From Actinomycetes bacterium (GTDB taxonomy: Bacteria > Actinomycetota > Acidimicrobiia > Acidimicrobiales > JAMCPL01): a stretch of 64,000 nucleotides of DNA. Below the pieces are notes generated by a model. That model was given only the letters and a program-made list of their open reading frames with translations. It did no database searches and was not told the origin of the DNA. A program made the position numbers and the translations under genes. This document shows, piece by piece, positions 1-9,162 of the stretch. Position 1 is the stretch's first letter. Each line of letters opens with the position of its first letter. The stretch is taken from the NCBI GenBank assembly GCA_021816935.1, contig JAKAWR010000010.1, positions 44,012 through 108,011 on the forward strand. Reading direction: 5' to 3'.

Positions 1-1148
1 ACGTCAGACAGCAGATCGTCATCGGCATACGCCTCGGAGAGCGAGAGGCCTATCCGGCAGGCAGTCAGGGGGGAATCGGCAACGAACATGACCTCGTCCC
101 CGATCATTTTTACCACGCGCCCGCCGCCGGCGGTCACGGTGTCGTGGGCCACCTCGTCGAACCGCGCTATGACTGCCGCCAATTCCTCTCCAGACGCCTG
201 CTGAGTCAGTACCGTGTAACCCACCATGTCGGCGAAACCTACGGCCAGGGATGGCGAGGTTGGTGCCAGTCCCCGGTTGCGGAGCGACATGGCGCGCCTT
301 ACGGCGGCTTGGACGTGCCGTCTCCAAACGTACTCCAGCATCCGGCCCATAAAGGGCATCCAGGATCCGGCGATTCCTGCGAGGCGATCGGCCTGGGCCA
401 CATGATCGAAGTCCCCGGCAGCCTGATTTGCAAGCGCAAGCGCCGAACTTACCTGTGCGTCAGCAATCCGCTCCATCGAGGATCCGATCACCCGTGCCAT
501 GTCAATGGCTTCGTTCTGCTCGATTACGCCCAGTCGCGTCATGGCGATGAAAACCTGAACAGCCTCGAGATCCAGGTCGGTGAAGATCGCTTCGTCTTCT
601 CCTACGTCCGGAAAGCCCAGTGCTCGCCAGAGACGGCGGGCCACCTGCACCTCTATGCCGCTTCTATCCACCAGCTGGGCTTCGGTGTAGTAGGGGCCTA
701 CGGGAAGGAGCAGCTTGTCTGCCACGAGCAGATCAGCTATGCCGTCCGAAAGAGCAGCATCTATCGTGGCGGTAGGGACGCCCTTTTCGGAAAGGAACCT
801 CCTGATCCGGTTGACAGCGCTAGTTCGTTCCGCCGCTGGCCGACTAGGAGTTCCCGGGTGCCCGGTCACAACGTCCGTTGGGCCTCTTGCGGATCCGGTT
901 TCCTGTTGTGCAGTAGGGTTGCGCTCTCCTCCAGGCATCGGTCGAAGCCCTGCTGTATCGTGCGGCTTAGCTCTCGGATCAGTTCGCTGTCCCGTGGCAT
1001 CCGCGGTCCCGCCCGCCTGCCGGTCCGCGCCAGGATTCGTTCCTACGGATGGTTTGCCTGCGATACCTGGTGCGGGCTGCGCCGGTTTGGCGACGAGGCG
1101 GCGTCGCAGGCGTAGTCGGCGGAATCGCGGTAGACGGGCTTTATCCAT
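1..1148 (-). CDS. Class III adenylate/guanylate cyclase, C-terminus cut by window edge
   Basis: Read on the minus strand, this frame is open from an ATG at 1148 to the left edge. The last ~80 codons seen are a class III nucleotidyl cyclase domain with FADMVGYT (metal-binding Asp) and KMIGDEVMF, which would make cAMP from ATP in the cytoplasm. Upstream is a helical region with ARRLWRALGFP, resembling the N-terminal regulatory domain of mycobacterial Rv1264-type pH-sensing cyclases; that assignment is from memory of the family. The first ~110 residues are a low-complexity Arg/Pro/Gly/Thr stretch beginning with a very basic segment (RLPRFRRLRLRRR). The start is the first in-frame ATG of a clean run; there is no clear ribosome site, so a later start is possible. 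The 3' end of the gene lies outside the window. Confidence 0.85.
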   Translation of the reverse strand, partial: MDKARLPRFRRLRLRRRLVAKPAQPAPGIAGKPSVGTNPGADRQAGGTADATGQRTDPRAKPHDTAGLRPMPGGERNPTAQQETGSARGPTDVVTGHPGTPSRPAAERTSAVNRIRRFLSEKGVPTATIDAALSDGIADLLVADKLLLPVGPYYTEAQLVDRSGIEVQVARRLWRALGFPDVGEDEAIFTDLDLEAVQVFIAMTRLGVIEQNEAIDMARVIGSSMERIADAQVSSALALANQAAGDFDHVAQADRLAGIAGSWMPFMGRMLEYVWRRHVQAAVRRAMSLRNRGLAPTSPSLAVGFADMVGYTVLTQQASGEELAAVIARFDEVAHDTVTAGGGRVVKMIGDEVMFVADSPLTACRIGLSLSEAYADDDLLSD

Positions 1149-1388
1149 GCCGGTGTTCGTTCTCGGCGGTGCGGCTTGCGGTCACCCTTCCAGGCTACGT
1201 CCCTACAGGTCCCGTATACAATGAACCTGATGCAATTCTACCAGCTCGAACCGGTGGCGGGTGTTCTGTTCGCTGCCGTCAGATGCGCTTCGCCGTTCCA
1301 TCGTGGTCGTGGGAGCGCCCGCGACTACCTTCCTGCCTCATGTCCCTGTCCGCGGGATGCCTGATCCCCGGCGACTTCTTGCAACGTC

Positions 1389-2033
1389 GTGAGTCCCGAT
1401 CCCCAATGGCTGCTTGCTGCACCCGAAGCGGTTGCGTCCGGGTCTGCTGCCGTACTGGTGCCGGTCAAGGCATTTCACGATGCGAAACGTCGCCTCTCTT
1501 CCGAGCTTTCCACCGAGGAACGGGCGACTCTGGCGCGCACCCTTGCGGAAGGAGTTGTTGCGGCAGCGGCTCCGCTGCCCTGCGCTGTCGCATGCGACAG
1601 CGAGGAGGTGGCTTTGTGGGCGCAGGACCTCGACTTGATCTTGTTGGAGATGCCGCCCTCGGATCTGAACGAGGCCGTCTCGGAGGGGCTCCGGCGTTTG
1701 TGGGCGATGGGGGCCGGCGAGGTCGTGGTGGCATCAGGCGATCTACCCGGCGCCCGCGACCTGAGCCGCCTTACGGGGTTTGCGGGCGTAACGATCGTTC
1801 CCGACAGAGGGGAACAGGGGACCAACGTATTATGCCTTCCCAGGAACTCCACCCTTCAGGTGTCGTACGGCCCAGGATCGTTCAGGCGCCACCTGCGCCT
1901 TGCGGCCCTTGCGGGAACGCCGGCACGGGTGCTGCGAATGCCGGAGTTGATGCTCGATATCGATCTCCCTGAGGATCTACGCGATGCCGTTCTTGCGAAG
2001 CGCGACTCTGGGTTGTCGCCGCCTTCGAACTGA
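1389..2033 (+). CDS. cofC: 2-phospho-L-lactate / phosphoenolpyruvate guanylyltransferase (CofC/FbiD family)
   Basis: The 214-residue protein resembles CofC/FbiD, which activates 2-phospho-L-lactate or phosphoenolpyruvate with GTP in coenzyme F420 synthesis. Recognisable pieces are VLVPVKAFHDAKRRLS near the N-terminus (nucleotide-binding loop with KxAKxRL), VVASGDLPGARDLSRL in the middle, and the IVPDRGEQGTNVLCLP segment that in this family is followed by the substrate pocket (YGPGSFRRHLRLA). Length matches the family. The GTG at 1389 is the only start giving the complete N-terminal motif; the short gap to the upstream divergent gene suggests its own promoter. It indicates an F420-using organism. 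Downstream is convergent hupB, separated by a strong hairpin. Confidence 0.87.
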   Translation: MSPDPQWLLAAPEAVASGSAAVLVPVKAFHDAKRRLSSELSTEERATLARTLAEGVVAAAAPLPCAVACDSEEVALWAQDLDLILLEMPPSDLNEAVSEGLRRLWAMGAGEVVVASGDLPGARDLSRLTGFAGVTIVPDRGEQGTNVLCLPRNSTLQVSYGPGSFRRHLRLAALAGTPARVLRMPELMLDIDLPEDLRDAVLAKRDSGLSPPSN

Positions 2034-2042
2034 GCAAAGGGC

Positions 2043-2073
2043 GGCGGCGAAGGTCGTAGCGACCTTCGCCGCC
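2043..2073. terminator. Bidirectional hairpin between cofC and hupB
   Basis: A perfect inverted repeat with a 14-bp stem (GGCGGCGAAGGTCG against CGACCTTCGCCGCC) and a 3-nt TAG loop sits between two convergent genes. There is no clear T-run on either side, so it is a GC-rich hairpin of the kind often seen at actinobacterial gene ends rather than a textbook intrinsic terminator. Confidence 0.65.
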
Positions 2074-2116
2074 TATGGGCTCCATGCTGGAGCGTGTCAG
2101 TAATCCGTGGGCAGTT

Positions 2117-2653
2117 CTAGCGGGAGCGTGAACCGGCGCTGGGCGCAGGCCGTCTTGCGGGCGCCGCCTTCTTTGCGGGTGCAGGCTTTCTTGCCGGAGC
2201 GGCCTTCTTTGCAGCAGCGGGTTTCCCGGCGGGGACGGCCTTCTTTGCGGGTGCGGCCTTTGCCGATACTCGGGGCGCGGCCTTCTTTGTAGCAGCGGCC
2301 TTCTTTGCAGCAGCGGGTTTCCCAGCGGGGGCCGCCTTCTTCGGAGGGGCAACCTTCTTTACGGCGGGTGCTGCCGCCTTGCCGTTGAGGACATCCTTCA
2401 CAGTGCTGCTGACCGCGAACCTAAGGCCCTTCGAGGCGGGGATCCTCATGGCCGCACCTGTCTGCGGGTTCCTGCCCGAGCGAGCGCCCCTCTTGGTAGG
2501 GTTGAAGCTTCCAAAGCCAATCAACGAAACACGGTTGTTCTTCTTTACCTCGTTCACGATCGTCGTCCTGAAGGCATCGAGCACCTGCTCTATATTGCGC
2601 TTCGATACATCCGTGGCTCTGCCGATAGCGTCGACGAGTTCTGCCTTGTTCAT
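2117..2653 (-). CDS. hupB: HU-type nucleoid protein with Lys/Ala-rich C-terminal tail
   Basis: The first ~90 residues are a complete HU domain (MNKAELVDAIGRATDVSKRN start, GFGSF and RNPQTG motifs that form the DNA-binding arm). It is followed by ~85 residues of AAKKAAP/AGKPAAAKKA repeats, the histone-H1-like tail typical of mycobacterial and other actinobacterial HupB, which bends and compacts DNA and is a usual target of Lys modification. The ATG at 2653 is preceded by AAGGAGG at ideal spacing; an upstream in-frame ATG at 2680 has none and would add nine residues foreign to HU. Repeats in the tail are also visible as tandem DNA repeats, so its length probably varies between strains. Confidence 0.95.
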   Translation of the reverse strand: MNKAELVDAIGRATDVSKRNIEQVLDAFRTTIVNEVKKNNRVSLIGFGSFNPTKRGARSGRNPQTGAAMRIPASKGLRFAVSSTVKDVLNGKAAAPAVKKVAPPKKAAPAGKPAAAKKAAATKKAAPRVSAKAAPAKKAVPAGKPAAAKKAAPARKPAPAKKAAPARRPAPSAGSRSR

Positions 2654-2754
2654 GTTGCCTCCTTGTCTTTGGCCGCCCATATAGCGAACCGATAAACATT
2701 TAAGCCGATTCCAGGCCGCAGGTCAATGATTTTCACGGCTGCTATGCTCTCGGC
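2654..2754. promoter_or_regulatory. Divergent promoter region of hupB and the TraG-like gene
   Basis: The 100 bp between the two divergent genes is more AT-rich than its surroundings. For the plus-strand gene, TGCTATGCT (an extended -10 form) ends only a few bases before the GTG at 2755, which would give an almost leaderless transcript. On the minus strand, a CTATATG box lies upstream of the AAGGAGG of hupB. Neither has a convincing -35 box. Confidence 0.4.
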
Positions 2755-4296
2755 GTGAGCGGGACTCTCGAGGAGCACCAACCGGGGCGCCCACCGGGAC
2801 ATCGGGAGGGGCGGCAACCGGGGCACCAGGAGGGGCGGCAACCGGGGTGCGGGTCGGCAGACCTTGATGCGCTGAGAGCCATGGGGAGTGGAGCGATATA
2901 CCTTGGTGCACGGGAGGGGATGTGGGTGCATGCAAGGCCCGAACGGTCGGTGATGGTGCTTGGCCCACCGCGTTCCGGCAAGACGACATCGATCGTGATC
3001 CCGGCCGTGCTTTCCGCAGACGGTCCTGTCGTGTCCACGTCGACGAAGCCGGAGGTCATGAGATCGACCGTTCACCAGAGGCTCCGGCTTGGGCCGTGCT
3101 ACCTGTACGATCCGAGCGGGAAGATCGATCTTCCAGAAGGTGTGGAGCGCCTCGTGTGGTCCCCGGTGGCGGCCTCTGCGGATTGGAGGCAGGCCCAGAT
3201 CGTGTCACGAATGATGGTGAGGACTGCGCGAGTGCCCGGCGGGGGTGTTGATTCGGGAAGCGCTCACCGGGATCCGCATTGGACAGAGCGGGCTGAGTCG
3301 TTGCTGGCTTCGCTCCTTCACGCCGCAGCGCTCACGGACAGGCCGATGAGGGACGTCGTGTCATGGGTGGATGCCCGCAAGGCATCCGAAGCCCTGGACG
3401 TTCTCGAGCGTGGTGGCGACCCGTCCGCCTTTGCGCGTGATCTACTGTCCGGGATCGTGGCAACGGACCTAAGGGAGCTGAGCGGGATCTGGTCGTCTGC
3501 GTCGGGGGTTCTCGGAGCGTATCGCAACGAACCGGCCATTGCCTCGACGAAGGGGCCCGCCTTCGATTCCGCAGGCTTCTGCCGGTCGCGGGGGACGGTT
3601 TACGTCTGTGCGTCCGGCCTGGACCAGGATCTGGCGGCCCCTTTGATCGTCGGGCTCCTGACCGATATCCAGAATGCACGGTTTGCGATACATAGCGATA
3701 TGGCAGGAGAGCACGGTGGTGTGCCACCGGTGCTGTTCGCACTCGATGAAGTAGCGAACATTGCTCCCCTGCCGAACATGACTTCGCTCGCGAGTGAGGG
3801 TGGAGGTCAGGGTATTGTGACACTGGCATGCCTCCAGGACCTTTCCCAGGCGCGGCAAAGATGGGGCGATCAGGCGGAAGGCTTCATGTCGCTTTTCGGA
3901 GTCACGGTGGAGCTTCCCGGGATCAAGAACCCGCGTACCCTGCAAGCCGTCGAACTTCTTTCGGGGACTGCCGAAAGGAGGCGTGAGTCGGTGACCGGTC
4001 CGGCAGACCGACCGGGCGTCGTCAACCTGGCGGCAGGGCTCCTTTCGGGGGGTGGTCGTCAGTTGCCTCAGCCGACGCGGACCGTTTCCACGGAGATGCG
4101 GCCAGTGCTACCGGCAGCCGAGGTGGCACGGGGCCGCCCAGGCGCAGCACTCCTCATTGACGAACGGAGCTCGATGTCGTGGGTCACGCTCACGCCATGG
4201 TTCGATTGGGAGCCGTTCAGGTCGGCGGTCCGTGTCCAGTCCCGCTCAATGGAGCGTGACCGCCTCTCCAGCGGGTCGGGCGGGCGAGAGCTGTAG
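2755..4296 (+). CDS. TraG/VirD4-like type IV coupling ATPase homologue
   Basis: The 513-residue protein has a Walker A motif GPPRSGKTT at about residues 70-78, a STSTKPEV segment after the first strand, and a Walker B-like LFALDEVANIAPLPNM near residue 325, all typical of the TraG/TraD/VirD4 family that pumps DNA or protein to type IV secretion channels. It lacks the N-terminal transmembrane helices of classical VirD4, starting instead with a Gly/Pro/Arg/Gln-rich repeat (GRQPGHQEGRQPG), so it resembles the soluble TraG-like ATPases found singly in actinobacterial chromosomes. No relaxase, VirB-type channel gene or integration site is seen nearby, so a role in conjugation cannot be claimed. 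GTG start, possibly leaderless. Confidence 0.8.
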   Translation: MSGTLEEHQPGRPPGHREGRQPGHQEGRQPGCGSADLDALRAMGSGAIYLGAREGMWVHARPERSVMVLGPPRSGKTTSIVIPAVLSADGPVVSTSTKPEVMRSTVHQRLRLGPCYLYDPSGKIDLPEGVERLVWSPVAASADWRQAQIVSRMMVRTARVPGGGVDSGSAHRDPHWTERAESLLASLLHAAALTDRPMRDVVSWVDARKASEALDVLERGGDPSAFARDLLSGIVATDLRELSGIWSSASGVLGAYRNEPAIASTKGPAFDSAGFCRSRGTVYVCASGLDQDLAAPLIVGLLTDIQNARFAIHSDMAGEHGGVPPVLFALDEVANIAPLPNMTSLASEGGGQGIVTLACLQDLSQARQRWGDQAEGFMSLFGVTVELPGIKNPRTLQAVELLSGTAERRRESVTGPADRPGVVNLAAGLLSGGGRQLPQPTRTVSTEMRPVLPAAEVARGRPGAALLIDERSSMSWVTLTPWFDWEPFRSAVRVQSRSMERDRLSSGSGGREL

Positions 4297-4311
4297 CCTG
4301 CAACGGGCTAC
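4293..4311. terminator. Small hairpin at the convergent end of the TraG-like and GH38 genes
   Basis: GTAGCC and GGCTAC pair around a 7-nt loop; the TAG stop codon of the plus-strand gene is inside the stem. Short and without a T-run, so only a weak candidate. Confidence 0.3.
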
Positions 4312-4323
4312 GGCACTTGGCAG

Positions 4324-7300
4324 TCAATCGGCGGATCCCTCATCCCGTCGCGAGACGGGATTCGCGTCGAGGCGGATGGTGGCGATCTCGTAGGGGCTCA
4401 GGACGCAGGATCCATCGAATGGCGCGACCGTTGAGCCAGCCAGGTTTACGATCGAGCCCGGCAAACCGGGCAGTTCGATCGTCGTGGGCGACCCTGCCGG
4501 GTTGAACACGCGCAACTCGACTGCGTGAGCGTGACGTCGCAGCGACGATATTTCGGCGGTTCCCAGGCGAACTTCCAGAGCCGAGCCGCTGGCCGGGAGT
4601 GCCCCCCCACCTTCGCTGTCGACTGCATCCAGTTCGGAGAAGGCGTCTTCGGCCAACTCGTACGGATTGGAGTACTTCGTGCTGAGAGCGTATCGCGCAA
4701 CGATTTCCTTGCCGAGCAACTGGAGCCCGGCTACGGGCGTGAGCGGTCCGGCTGGGAGCGGCCTGTACCTCATGCCGAGCCGTGACAGCATCCCCGTCGC
4801 CCGCAGAAGCGTGATCGCGAGTGAGCGTGCCTGGCCTCCGGTCATGCCCACCTTCGTACCTACCGTCCGGGCGGCGCCTTCAGTCGCGCCCAGCTGCCGG
4901 TCAGGTACCATGGCCACCTGCAGCTGGGCACCCGCCATGCGCTGGCCTTCCGCCTTTGCCTGAGCAGCAGGTCGTCCGGCCTCCTGTCTTGGCGCCAGGG
5001 TCGTCCGCCGAGGTCCCGAATCTGCAATTTCGATGAGCTCGTACTCGCATAGGCCCTGGTGGGCAAGCGTCAACCCGCCAGCTGATACGAAGCCTCGTGA
5101 CGGGAAGGTTGGAAGGCCGACCTCCTCCGAGCGACCCTCGGCATCGAGCCCGCGTTCGACCTGACCGAAGGCGTCACCGGCAACCGAGCAGCGGGCGGGC
5201 GAGGGGAGGGGGAAGTGGACGCGCAGCCGGTGGTCCCTCGCCGGATTGACGAAAGACGTTGTAACCCGGAGTAGCCGGTCGCCGGCCCTGAGCTCCAAGA
5301 GGGTCACGACTGCCACCCGGGCGGAGCCTGTCCGCTTCGAGCAGGATGGGTCGAGTGCTTCGGGCCAGGTGAACATTGCATCAATTTGTACGGTGGCACG
5401 CACCGGGCCGCGCTCCACTACCGATACTTCCACGGCATCTGGCGTATCGACGAGCGAGTCGGCGGGAGGAGGGGAGTAATTGTAGGAGTCTCCGGCATCG
5501 CCGCTGTCGACGAGGCGACCGAACCCGGAGATACCGTCGACCGACCATGTGCCGCTTTCCGGATCCACGATAATCTCGACGATCCCGTTTGACATCACGG
5601 TGCCGCCGGGCCCTTCGATGACGGCGACCGGACTCTCCAGTGGAGCAGGCTCAAACGCTTTCCAACCGAATCCGGGCACATCGCCCGCCAGCGCAAGCAC
5701 CCTTCTATGGGGCTTGCGATCAAGGTGGACGTTGACCACCGTCCCGGGGTTTTCGGCGATGAGCGTCGCGAGGTGCTGCTTTGCCGCGTCGACCTGCAGG
5801 CCCACCTTCTCCGACGGGCCGAGCGTAACGTGAACCTCTATGTATGGGGGGGTGCGCCCCGACGGGGGAGTGCGCTCGGAGGGCTGGGCGTGCTCGGACG
5901 GGGCGGTGTGCTCGGAGGAGTGGACCAGGTCCATGGTGATTTCCTGGACCCAGTCGTCCATGATTTTCGGGGACTGCAGCATCGGAAGCACATGGGCGAC
6001 GGTCTCGGCGCTAAAGGTGAGTGGTCCCGGGATCGCGGCCGTTTCGTGCAGTACCTGTACACCTTCCGGGGCCGGCCCCGAAGCTGGGATCAGGACCTCC
6101 ACCATGGCAGAGCGGCGTCTCGCCGACGGGTTAACTACAGTGGGCCCTGAGATGGCGAGATTGCCAGCCAAGCGTGCGAGTGACTGCTCCGATATCCCCT
6201 TGGCGATCTCGGTTGCCTCTCGGAAACGGCCGTTCACCGTGTCCACCACTTCGTCGACGGAGCACGCACATATAGAGTCGTGCGCCTCGTTCCAGATTGC
6301 GTACTTCCATGCAATCTCGAAGAGGCGCTCGGGCCATTCGCCGTCGGGTAGGTAAAGCGCGGCGTAGGGTTCGGCTCGTCTCTCGAGCTCCATAAAGGTC
6401 TGGTCGGCAGCGACCTTTACGTCGACATGATTGGACGCTACCCCCATAAGAAGATTCGCCCGAGCGCCGGATCGAAGCTCGCCTCTGTGCGTGCGGGGCC
6501 CCGGAAGCTCACTCCGGCCCAGCCCGGACGCCGCCGTAGCGGTGCTTCGTGAGAGGGCTGCGGGCAGCGATTCAACGGCGAGGGTGACGTGATCGAAGCC
6601 GAGAGCGCCCCACCGCCGCCGCTCATCCGGATCGCCCAGCAGAGCCTGCGCTTCCTGCACCGTGGCTGCAAGGTGATGTTGCGGAGGTTCGTGATCGCTT
6701 CCGTTCATGACGAGCAGGTGGCCGTCTATGGCGTCGTGGAATCGCACGGCGGTTTCGCGGAGGCGGCCGAGGAGAACACCGGGATCCTCAGGGAGGTGAA
6801 CGCCGTTGGAGTAGCCCTCGAGTAGATACTCGGCCTCCACCGCCGAGCCATCGGGAGATTCCCAGGTGAACGTTGTCGTGGTTACCGATGAAGGTACCCC
6901 CCTCCAGACGATAGCTGTCCCGAAACCCGCAAGACGAAGGATCTGGGGCATCTGGGCGATGTGGCCGAACATGTCCGGCAGGTAGCCAATCTGCATCGCT
7001 CCGCCGAAGCTCGCGGCCCTCTCCATGCCGAGTTGCAGGTTCCTCACCAGCGCCTCGCCGGAGACCAGGAACTCGTCAGCGAGTACGTACCAGGGGCCAA
7101 GGGTTATACGCCCTGCGAGAGCGAGGGATCTGATCCGTTCTTCGTTTCCGGGACGGACCTCAAGGTAGTCGTCGACCATCGCCATCTGGCCGTCCATGAG
7201 GAATGCAGCGTAGCCCGGGTCGCCCTCCATGATGTCCAGAACGGAGTCAACTACGCCTACTAGCCTCATGCGGAACCGCTGGTACGACGAGTACCATTCC

Positions 7301-7395
7301 CGGTCCCAGTGAGTGTGGGGGACGATCGAGATGTGGAGGTCCATCGCGTCGATGCTACAGGGCGGGGGCATGGATAACTGCTCCTCCATGATCAC
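4324..7395 (-). CDS. Glycoside hydrolase family 38 alpha-mannosidase
   Basis: This 1023-residue protein matches bacterial GH38 alpha-mannosidases in length and order. HTHWDREWY at residues 27-35 holds the zinc ligands His and Asp, and GYLPDMFGH carries the catalytic nucleophile Asp at about residue 141; NGSDHEP supplies a further pocket segment. The C-terminal half is the beta-rich domain of the family. It probably trims alpha-mannosides in the cytoplasm, since no signal peptide is seen. A Ser/Pro/Glu/His-rich insertion of about 30 residues (PSEHAQPSERTPPSGRTPP) interrupts the protein around residue 490. The start is taken at GTG 7395, with an ATG two codons later; an ATG at 7344 (MDLHISIVPHTHW) would also give a complete enzyme. 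No sugar transporter is adjacent. Confidence 0.9.
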   Translation of the reverse strand: MIMEEQLSMPPPCSIDAMDLHISIVPHTHWDREWYSSYQRFRMRLVGVVDSVLDIMEGDPGYAAFLMDGQMAMVDDYLEVRPGNEERIRSLALAGRITLGPWYVLADEFLVSGEALVRNLQLGMERAASFGGAMQIGYLPDMFGHIAQMPQILRLAGFGTAIVWRGVPSSVTTTTFTWESPDGSAVEAEYLLEGYSNGVHLPEDPGVLLGRLRETAVRFHDAIDGHLLVMNGSDHEPPQHHLAATVQEAQALLGDPDERRRWGALGFDHVTLAVESLPAALSRSTATAASGLGRSELPGPRTHRGELRSGARANLLMGVASNHVDVKVAADQTFMELERRAEPYAALYLPDGEWPERLFEIAWKYAIWNEAHDSICACSVDEVVDTVNGRFREATEIAKGISEQSLARLAGNLAISGPTVVNPSARRRSAMVEVLIPASGPAPEGVQVLHETAAIPGPLTFSAETVAHVLPMLQSPKIMDDWVQEITMDLVHSSEHTAPSEHAQPSERTPPSGRTPPYIEVHVTLGPSEKVGLQVDAAKQHLATLIAENPGTVVNVHLDRKPHRRVLALAGDVPGFGWKAFEPAPLESPVAVIEGPGGTVMSNGIVEIIVDPESGTWSVDGISGFGRLVDSGDAGDSYNYSPPPADSLVDTPDAVEVSVVERGPVRATVQIDAMFTWPEALDPSCSKRTGSARVAVVTLLELRAGDRLLRVTTSFVNPARDHRLRVHFPLPSPARCSVAGDAFGQVERGLDAEGRSEEVGLPTFPSRGFVSAGGLTLAHQGLCEYELIEIADSGPRRTTLAPRQEAGRPAAQAKAEGQRMAGAQLQVAMVPDRQLGATEGAARTVGTKVGMTGGQARSLAITLLRATGMLSRLGMRYRPLPAGPLTPVAGLQLLGKEIVARYALSTKYSNPYELAEDAFSELDAVDSEGGGALPASGSALEVRLGTAEISSLRRHAHAVELRVFNPAGSPTTIELPGLPGSIVNLAGSTVAPFDGSCVLSPYEIATIRLDANPVSRRDEGSAD

Positions 7396-7448
7396 GCGCC
7401 ACCACGCCTGATCGGCGTGGCGGCGGTCATATGCGATAAGAGTGGAGT

Positions 7449-7865
7449 ATGAGGATCGCGTTCGGAACCGATGAGGAGACCGTGGTAACGGGGGCGCTTG
7501 TGGCGCAACTGGAGAAGATGGGCCACGAAGTTATTTGGACGGCGAGGGGTGAAGAGTGGCCAGAAGTCGGGAGGGGAGTAGGCGAGGCGGTCGCGAACGC
7601 CTACGCCGATGCAGGGATAGTCTGCTGCTGGACCGGTACGGGCGTGTCGATAGCCGCGAACAAGGTCCGGGGCGTGCGTGCGGCGCTGTGCTGCGATGCC
7701 GAGACGGCTCGCGGGGCGAGGCGTTGGAACGACGCCAACGTCTGCTGTCTCAGCCTGCGGTTGATATCAGAGGAGGTCGGAAGGGAGATCCTTGACGTTT
7801 TCCTCTCGGTGGGTCCGGATGAGGGTGAGGCCCCGCGGATAGGCCGCGTCGAAGCCCTCCCGTGA
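7449..7865 (+). CDS. RpiB/LacA/LacB-family sugar-phosphate isomerase
   Basis: The 138-residue protein resembles RpiB ribose-5-phosphate isomerase. It opens with MRIAFGTDEE, carries CCWTGTGVSIAANKVRGVRA (the Cys and GTG loop bind the phosphosugar and act as base), and ends with ARRWNDANVCCLSLRL, the usual ARxHNDANVL motif in a diverged form. The normal GSDHAG opening is replaced by GTDEE and the His of the NDAN motif is absent, so the substrate may not be ribose 5-phosphate. It is transcribed away from the GH38 mannosidase with a 53-bp gap and stops just before the convergent MscS gene. Confidence 0.8.
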   Translation: MRIAFGTDEETVVTGALVAQLEKMGHEVIWTARGEEWPEVGRGVGEAVANAYADAGIVCCWTGTGVSIAANKVRGVRAALCCDAETARGARRWNDANVCCLSLRLISEEVGREILDVFLSVGPDEGEAPRIGRVEALP

Positions 7866-7887
7866 TAGCGCTCCGCTCGTCAACCCT

Positions 7888-9027
7888 TCAGTTGTCTCCG
7901 GGTAGCATTCCGCTTTCTGCTCTGGCGGACCGTTTCAGGTCGCCGTTGGCGCCGGGGCCTAGTCCCTGGCCAGGATCGCGACTCTCCAAGCGGATCCGCG
8001 GCAGAGCGTATGGGTGGTTCTCCTGGAGGAAGCCGACAAGTTTCTCGTAGACCTCGCACTGGAGGTTCCAGCCTGACGACGAGTCCTTGGCGCTCATGAG
8101 GGCACGGACCTGCAGGGTGGAAGGTCCGCTGCCGGTCACCTGGAGGTTCCAGACCTCACCGCTCCAGTCGGATGACTGTTCGAGGATGCGGTGAAGCTCG
8201 TCGCGCATGGCGGCGATCGGCGCCCGGTAGTCCACTTCCAGCTGAGCGAAGGATAGCAGGCCGGCACCCGATCGGGTCCAGTTTTCGAACGGGTTCTTCA
8301 CGAACCAGGACACAGGGATGACGAGCCGGCGAAGGTCCCAGATCCTGACCACTACATAGGTGAGGCTGACTTCCTCGATGCGGCCCCAGTGGCCGTCGAT
8401 GACGACGACGTCATTTATCCGAAAGGGCTGCGCGATGCCTATCTGAGCTCCGGCGAGCAGGTTCGTCATGATCGGCTGGGCCGCGAGTCCCACAACAACG
8501 CCAGCGATGCCTGCCGACGCCAGGAGTGATGCCCCGTAGATGCGGCCCTGCGAAAAGCTCATGAGGAGCATCCCCGCAGCGATGACCACGATGGCCGCCT
8601 GTGCCAGTCGTTTGAGGAGCGTGACCTGGGTGTGGACCCTCTGGGCCTTGCCGGCCCGGTCAGGATCGGTGGACTCTGCCGTGTTGTCGAGCTGGAATCG
8701 ACGAAGAAAAGCCTGTTCAGCGGTGGTTACTACCCGTGAAGCGAGCCATGCAAAGGAGAGCACGAGGACTGTTACCGTGGTGTGGGTAAGCCAACCGTGC
8801 CAGAGAGGTGTGAGGCGGATCTTGGTCAGGGCGCCGGCAGCGAACGCGAACGGTACGGCGATTCGCGCGGGCCCCCGGAGCCGGGCGACCGAACGGGCGA
8901 AGCTGGGATGGTCCCGCCTCCGTAGCGCCACGATCGCCACGGCAATGCCCAATGCCTGGACTACGTAGCCACCTACGAGGCAGAACGCGAGTACCAGAAG
9001 AGACTGTCCAGTGCTCACCCATGCCAT
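7888..9027 (-). CDS. MscS-family small-conductance mechanosensitive channel
   Basis: The 379-residue protein has an N-terminal membrane region (helices around residues 8-35, 55-70 and 80-100), a further pair at about 135-180, and the conserved MscS pore/beta-domain transition LLASAGIAGVVVGLAAQPIMTN followed by FRINDVVVIDGHWGRIEEV. It would open on membrane tension to release solutes on hypo-osmotic shock. The pore helix is of the Gly/Ala-rich MscS type. The C-terminal cytoplasmic domain ends with an Arg/Gly tail. No operon partner. Confidence 0.9.
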   Translation of the reverse strand: MAWVSTGQSLLVLAFCLVGGYVVQALGIAVAIVALRRRDHPSFARSVARLRGPARIAVPFAFAAGALTKIRLTPLWHGWLTHTTVTVLVLSFAWLASRVVTTAEQAFLRRFQLDNTAESTDPDRAGKAQRVHTQVTLLKRLAQAAIVVIAAGMLLMSFSQGRIYGASLLASAGIAGVVVGLAAQPIMTNLLAGAQIGIAQPFRINDVVVIDGHWGRIEEVSLTYVVVRIWDLRRLVIPVSWFVKNPFENWTRSGAGLLSFAQLEVDYRAPIAAMRDELHRILEQSSDWSGEVWNLQVTGSGPSTLQVRALMSAKDSSSGWNLQCEVYEKLVGFLQENHPYALPRIRLESRDPGQGLGPGANGDLKRSARAESGMLPGDN

Positions 9028-9162
9028 CCTATCGGCACCAGCACCGCGCCGCTCGGCGGGCGCTGGCGGGTCGGCCTCCTCTGCGGCGGGCTCGATGGGG
9101 TGTGGCGGCGCGCTCGGCGGGTGTAAGTAAGGCGGGAGCGGGCCAAGCGCACCTGGCGCCCT

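Noticed and set aside
144..1115. 323-codon plus-strand frame at the left edge
   Set aside because: It is antisense to the adenylate cyclase, whose catalytic motifs are clear on the minus strand.
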